The position numbers and the translations under genes were made by a program. Shown in pieces: positions 5,620 through 5,978 of a DNA stretch of 5,978 bases. The DNA is taken from positions 1-5,978 of the forward strand of contig JAQWRC010000404.1 in NCBI GenBank assembly GCA_029243925.1, written 5' to 3'. Positions within the stretch are counted from its first letter, which is position 1, and each line of letters starts with the position of its first letter. Source of the DNA: Phycisphaerales bacterium. GTDB taxonomy: Bacteria > Planctomycetota > Phycisphaerae > Phycisphaerales > SM1A02. The notes under the pieces are model-generated. The model was not told the DNA's origin. It was given only the letters and a program-made list of their open reading frames with translations, and made no database searches.

Positions 5620-5960
5620 GTGAACAGACGGTAAGCCGCGAGGGTGTGACCAACATCCGCCGCCTCACGAGGGCGTCGGATGAAGGATCCCAAGTGGTGC
5701 GATTTGTTTCACAGCGGTCGCATCACGAACATCCTCTCGTGAACCTAGAATCTTGTTGATTCAGTGAACAAAACTCGTGTCGTCCCCTTGGGGGCGACGG
5801 GTTAGTGATGTTCATATAAATCCAGGGTGCCTTAGCCGACACCCTGGCATCAAGTACTGAACTTGATGAAGACCATTACGGCCGGGTTTCGACCCGGTCG
5901 AATGCCAAGGCAAATTTCTTCTTCGGAAGATTCCGTCACCGTCAGGTGGCGACAATCATT
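5620..5960 (+). ncRNA. 16S rRNA leader (pre-rRNA 5' external spacer), highly structured
   Basis: Transcribed spacer between boxA and mature 16S. Successive stems are: 5654-5659/5677-5682, with an inner CGCC/GGCG; 5694-5702/5718-5726; 5779-5786/5791-5798, with an outer AACTC/GGGTT; 5822-5829/5840-5847 (perfect 8 bp); 5848-5855/5861-5868 (perfect 8 bp); 5879-5887/5892-5900 with a TTCG loop; 5917-5921/5926-5930 with a TTCG loop; and 5934-5940/5945-5951 with a GTCA loop. AGTGAACA occurs twice (5619-5626 and 5763-5770). Part of the spacer probably pairs with sequence beyond the 16S 3' end for RNase III processing, which cannot be tested here. There is no plausible protein-coding frame. Confidence 0.7.
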
Positions 5961-5978
5961 CAATTGAAGAGTTTGATC
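5961..5978 (+). rRNA. rrs: 16S ribosomal RNA, 5' end only
   Basis: The window ends in CAATTGAAGAGTTTGATC, which aligns with the start of bacterial 16S rRNA (E. coli AAATTGAAGAGTTTGATC) and contains the conserved AGAGTTTGATC used as a universal primer site. Only 18 bases are present. The mature 5' end at 5961 is set by analogy and could be off by a few bases. The strong promoter and boxA upstream support the call. Confidence 0.95.

Noticed and set aside
5774..5803. GC-rich hairpin in the rRNA leader as an intrinsic terminator
   Set aside because: No T-run follows the stem, and it lies inside the transcribed rRNA leader downstream of boxA.

Overview
The window holds a bacterial chromosomal segment of moderate GC content. 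It runs from the 3' part of an aconitase gene to the first bases of a 16S rRNA gene. No mobile element, CRISPR array or tRNA was found. The mix of a small ECF-type sigma factor, AcnA-type aconitase, inconsistent Shine-Dalgarno use and a THUMP-like-domain methyltransferase fits Planctomycetota, perhaps Phycisphaerae. This assignment is an inference; the 16S sequence just past the right edge would settle it.

Layout. (1) 2-1759 (+): the C-terminal two thirds of aconitate hydratase A, with all three iron-sulfur cysteines and an intact C-terminus. (2) 1760-1919: convergent gap with a small dyad. (3) 1920-2828 (-): a probable three-gene cluster in transcription order: a 61-codon unknown ORF with a good ribosome binding site, an ECF sigma factor starting at GTG, and a small charged ORF overlapping the sigma 3' end. 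(4) 2829-3132: divergent intergenic region; its right end has two strong hairpins that can refold through a repeated CCCCTG. (5) 3133-3501 (+): hypothetical protein whose 3' end overlaps the next gene convergently. (6) 3461-4651 (-): class I SAM-dependent methyltransferase with a C-terminal THUMP-like domain. (7) 4727-5500 (+): ComF-family phosphoribosyltransferase, divergent from the methyltransferase, ending in a run of 11 C. (8) 5501-5960: rRNA promoter and leader with a near-consensus -35/-10 pair, a boxB-like hairpin, a boxA-like motif and a long series of hairpins. (9) 5961-5978: 5' end of 16S rRNA.

Aconitase is central TCA metabolism. The sigma cluster looks like a self-contained regulatory unit whose partners are not recognisable. 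ComF and the methyltransferase share a short divergent promoter region beside the ribosomal RNA operon. The less ordinary parts are the structured rRNA leader, the refoldable RNA before the 3133 gene, the sigma factor's unusual DNA-recognition helix with its two unknown small neighbours, and the C-run at the end of comF.
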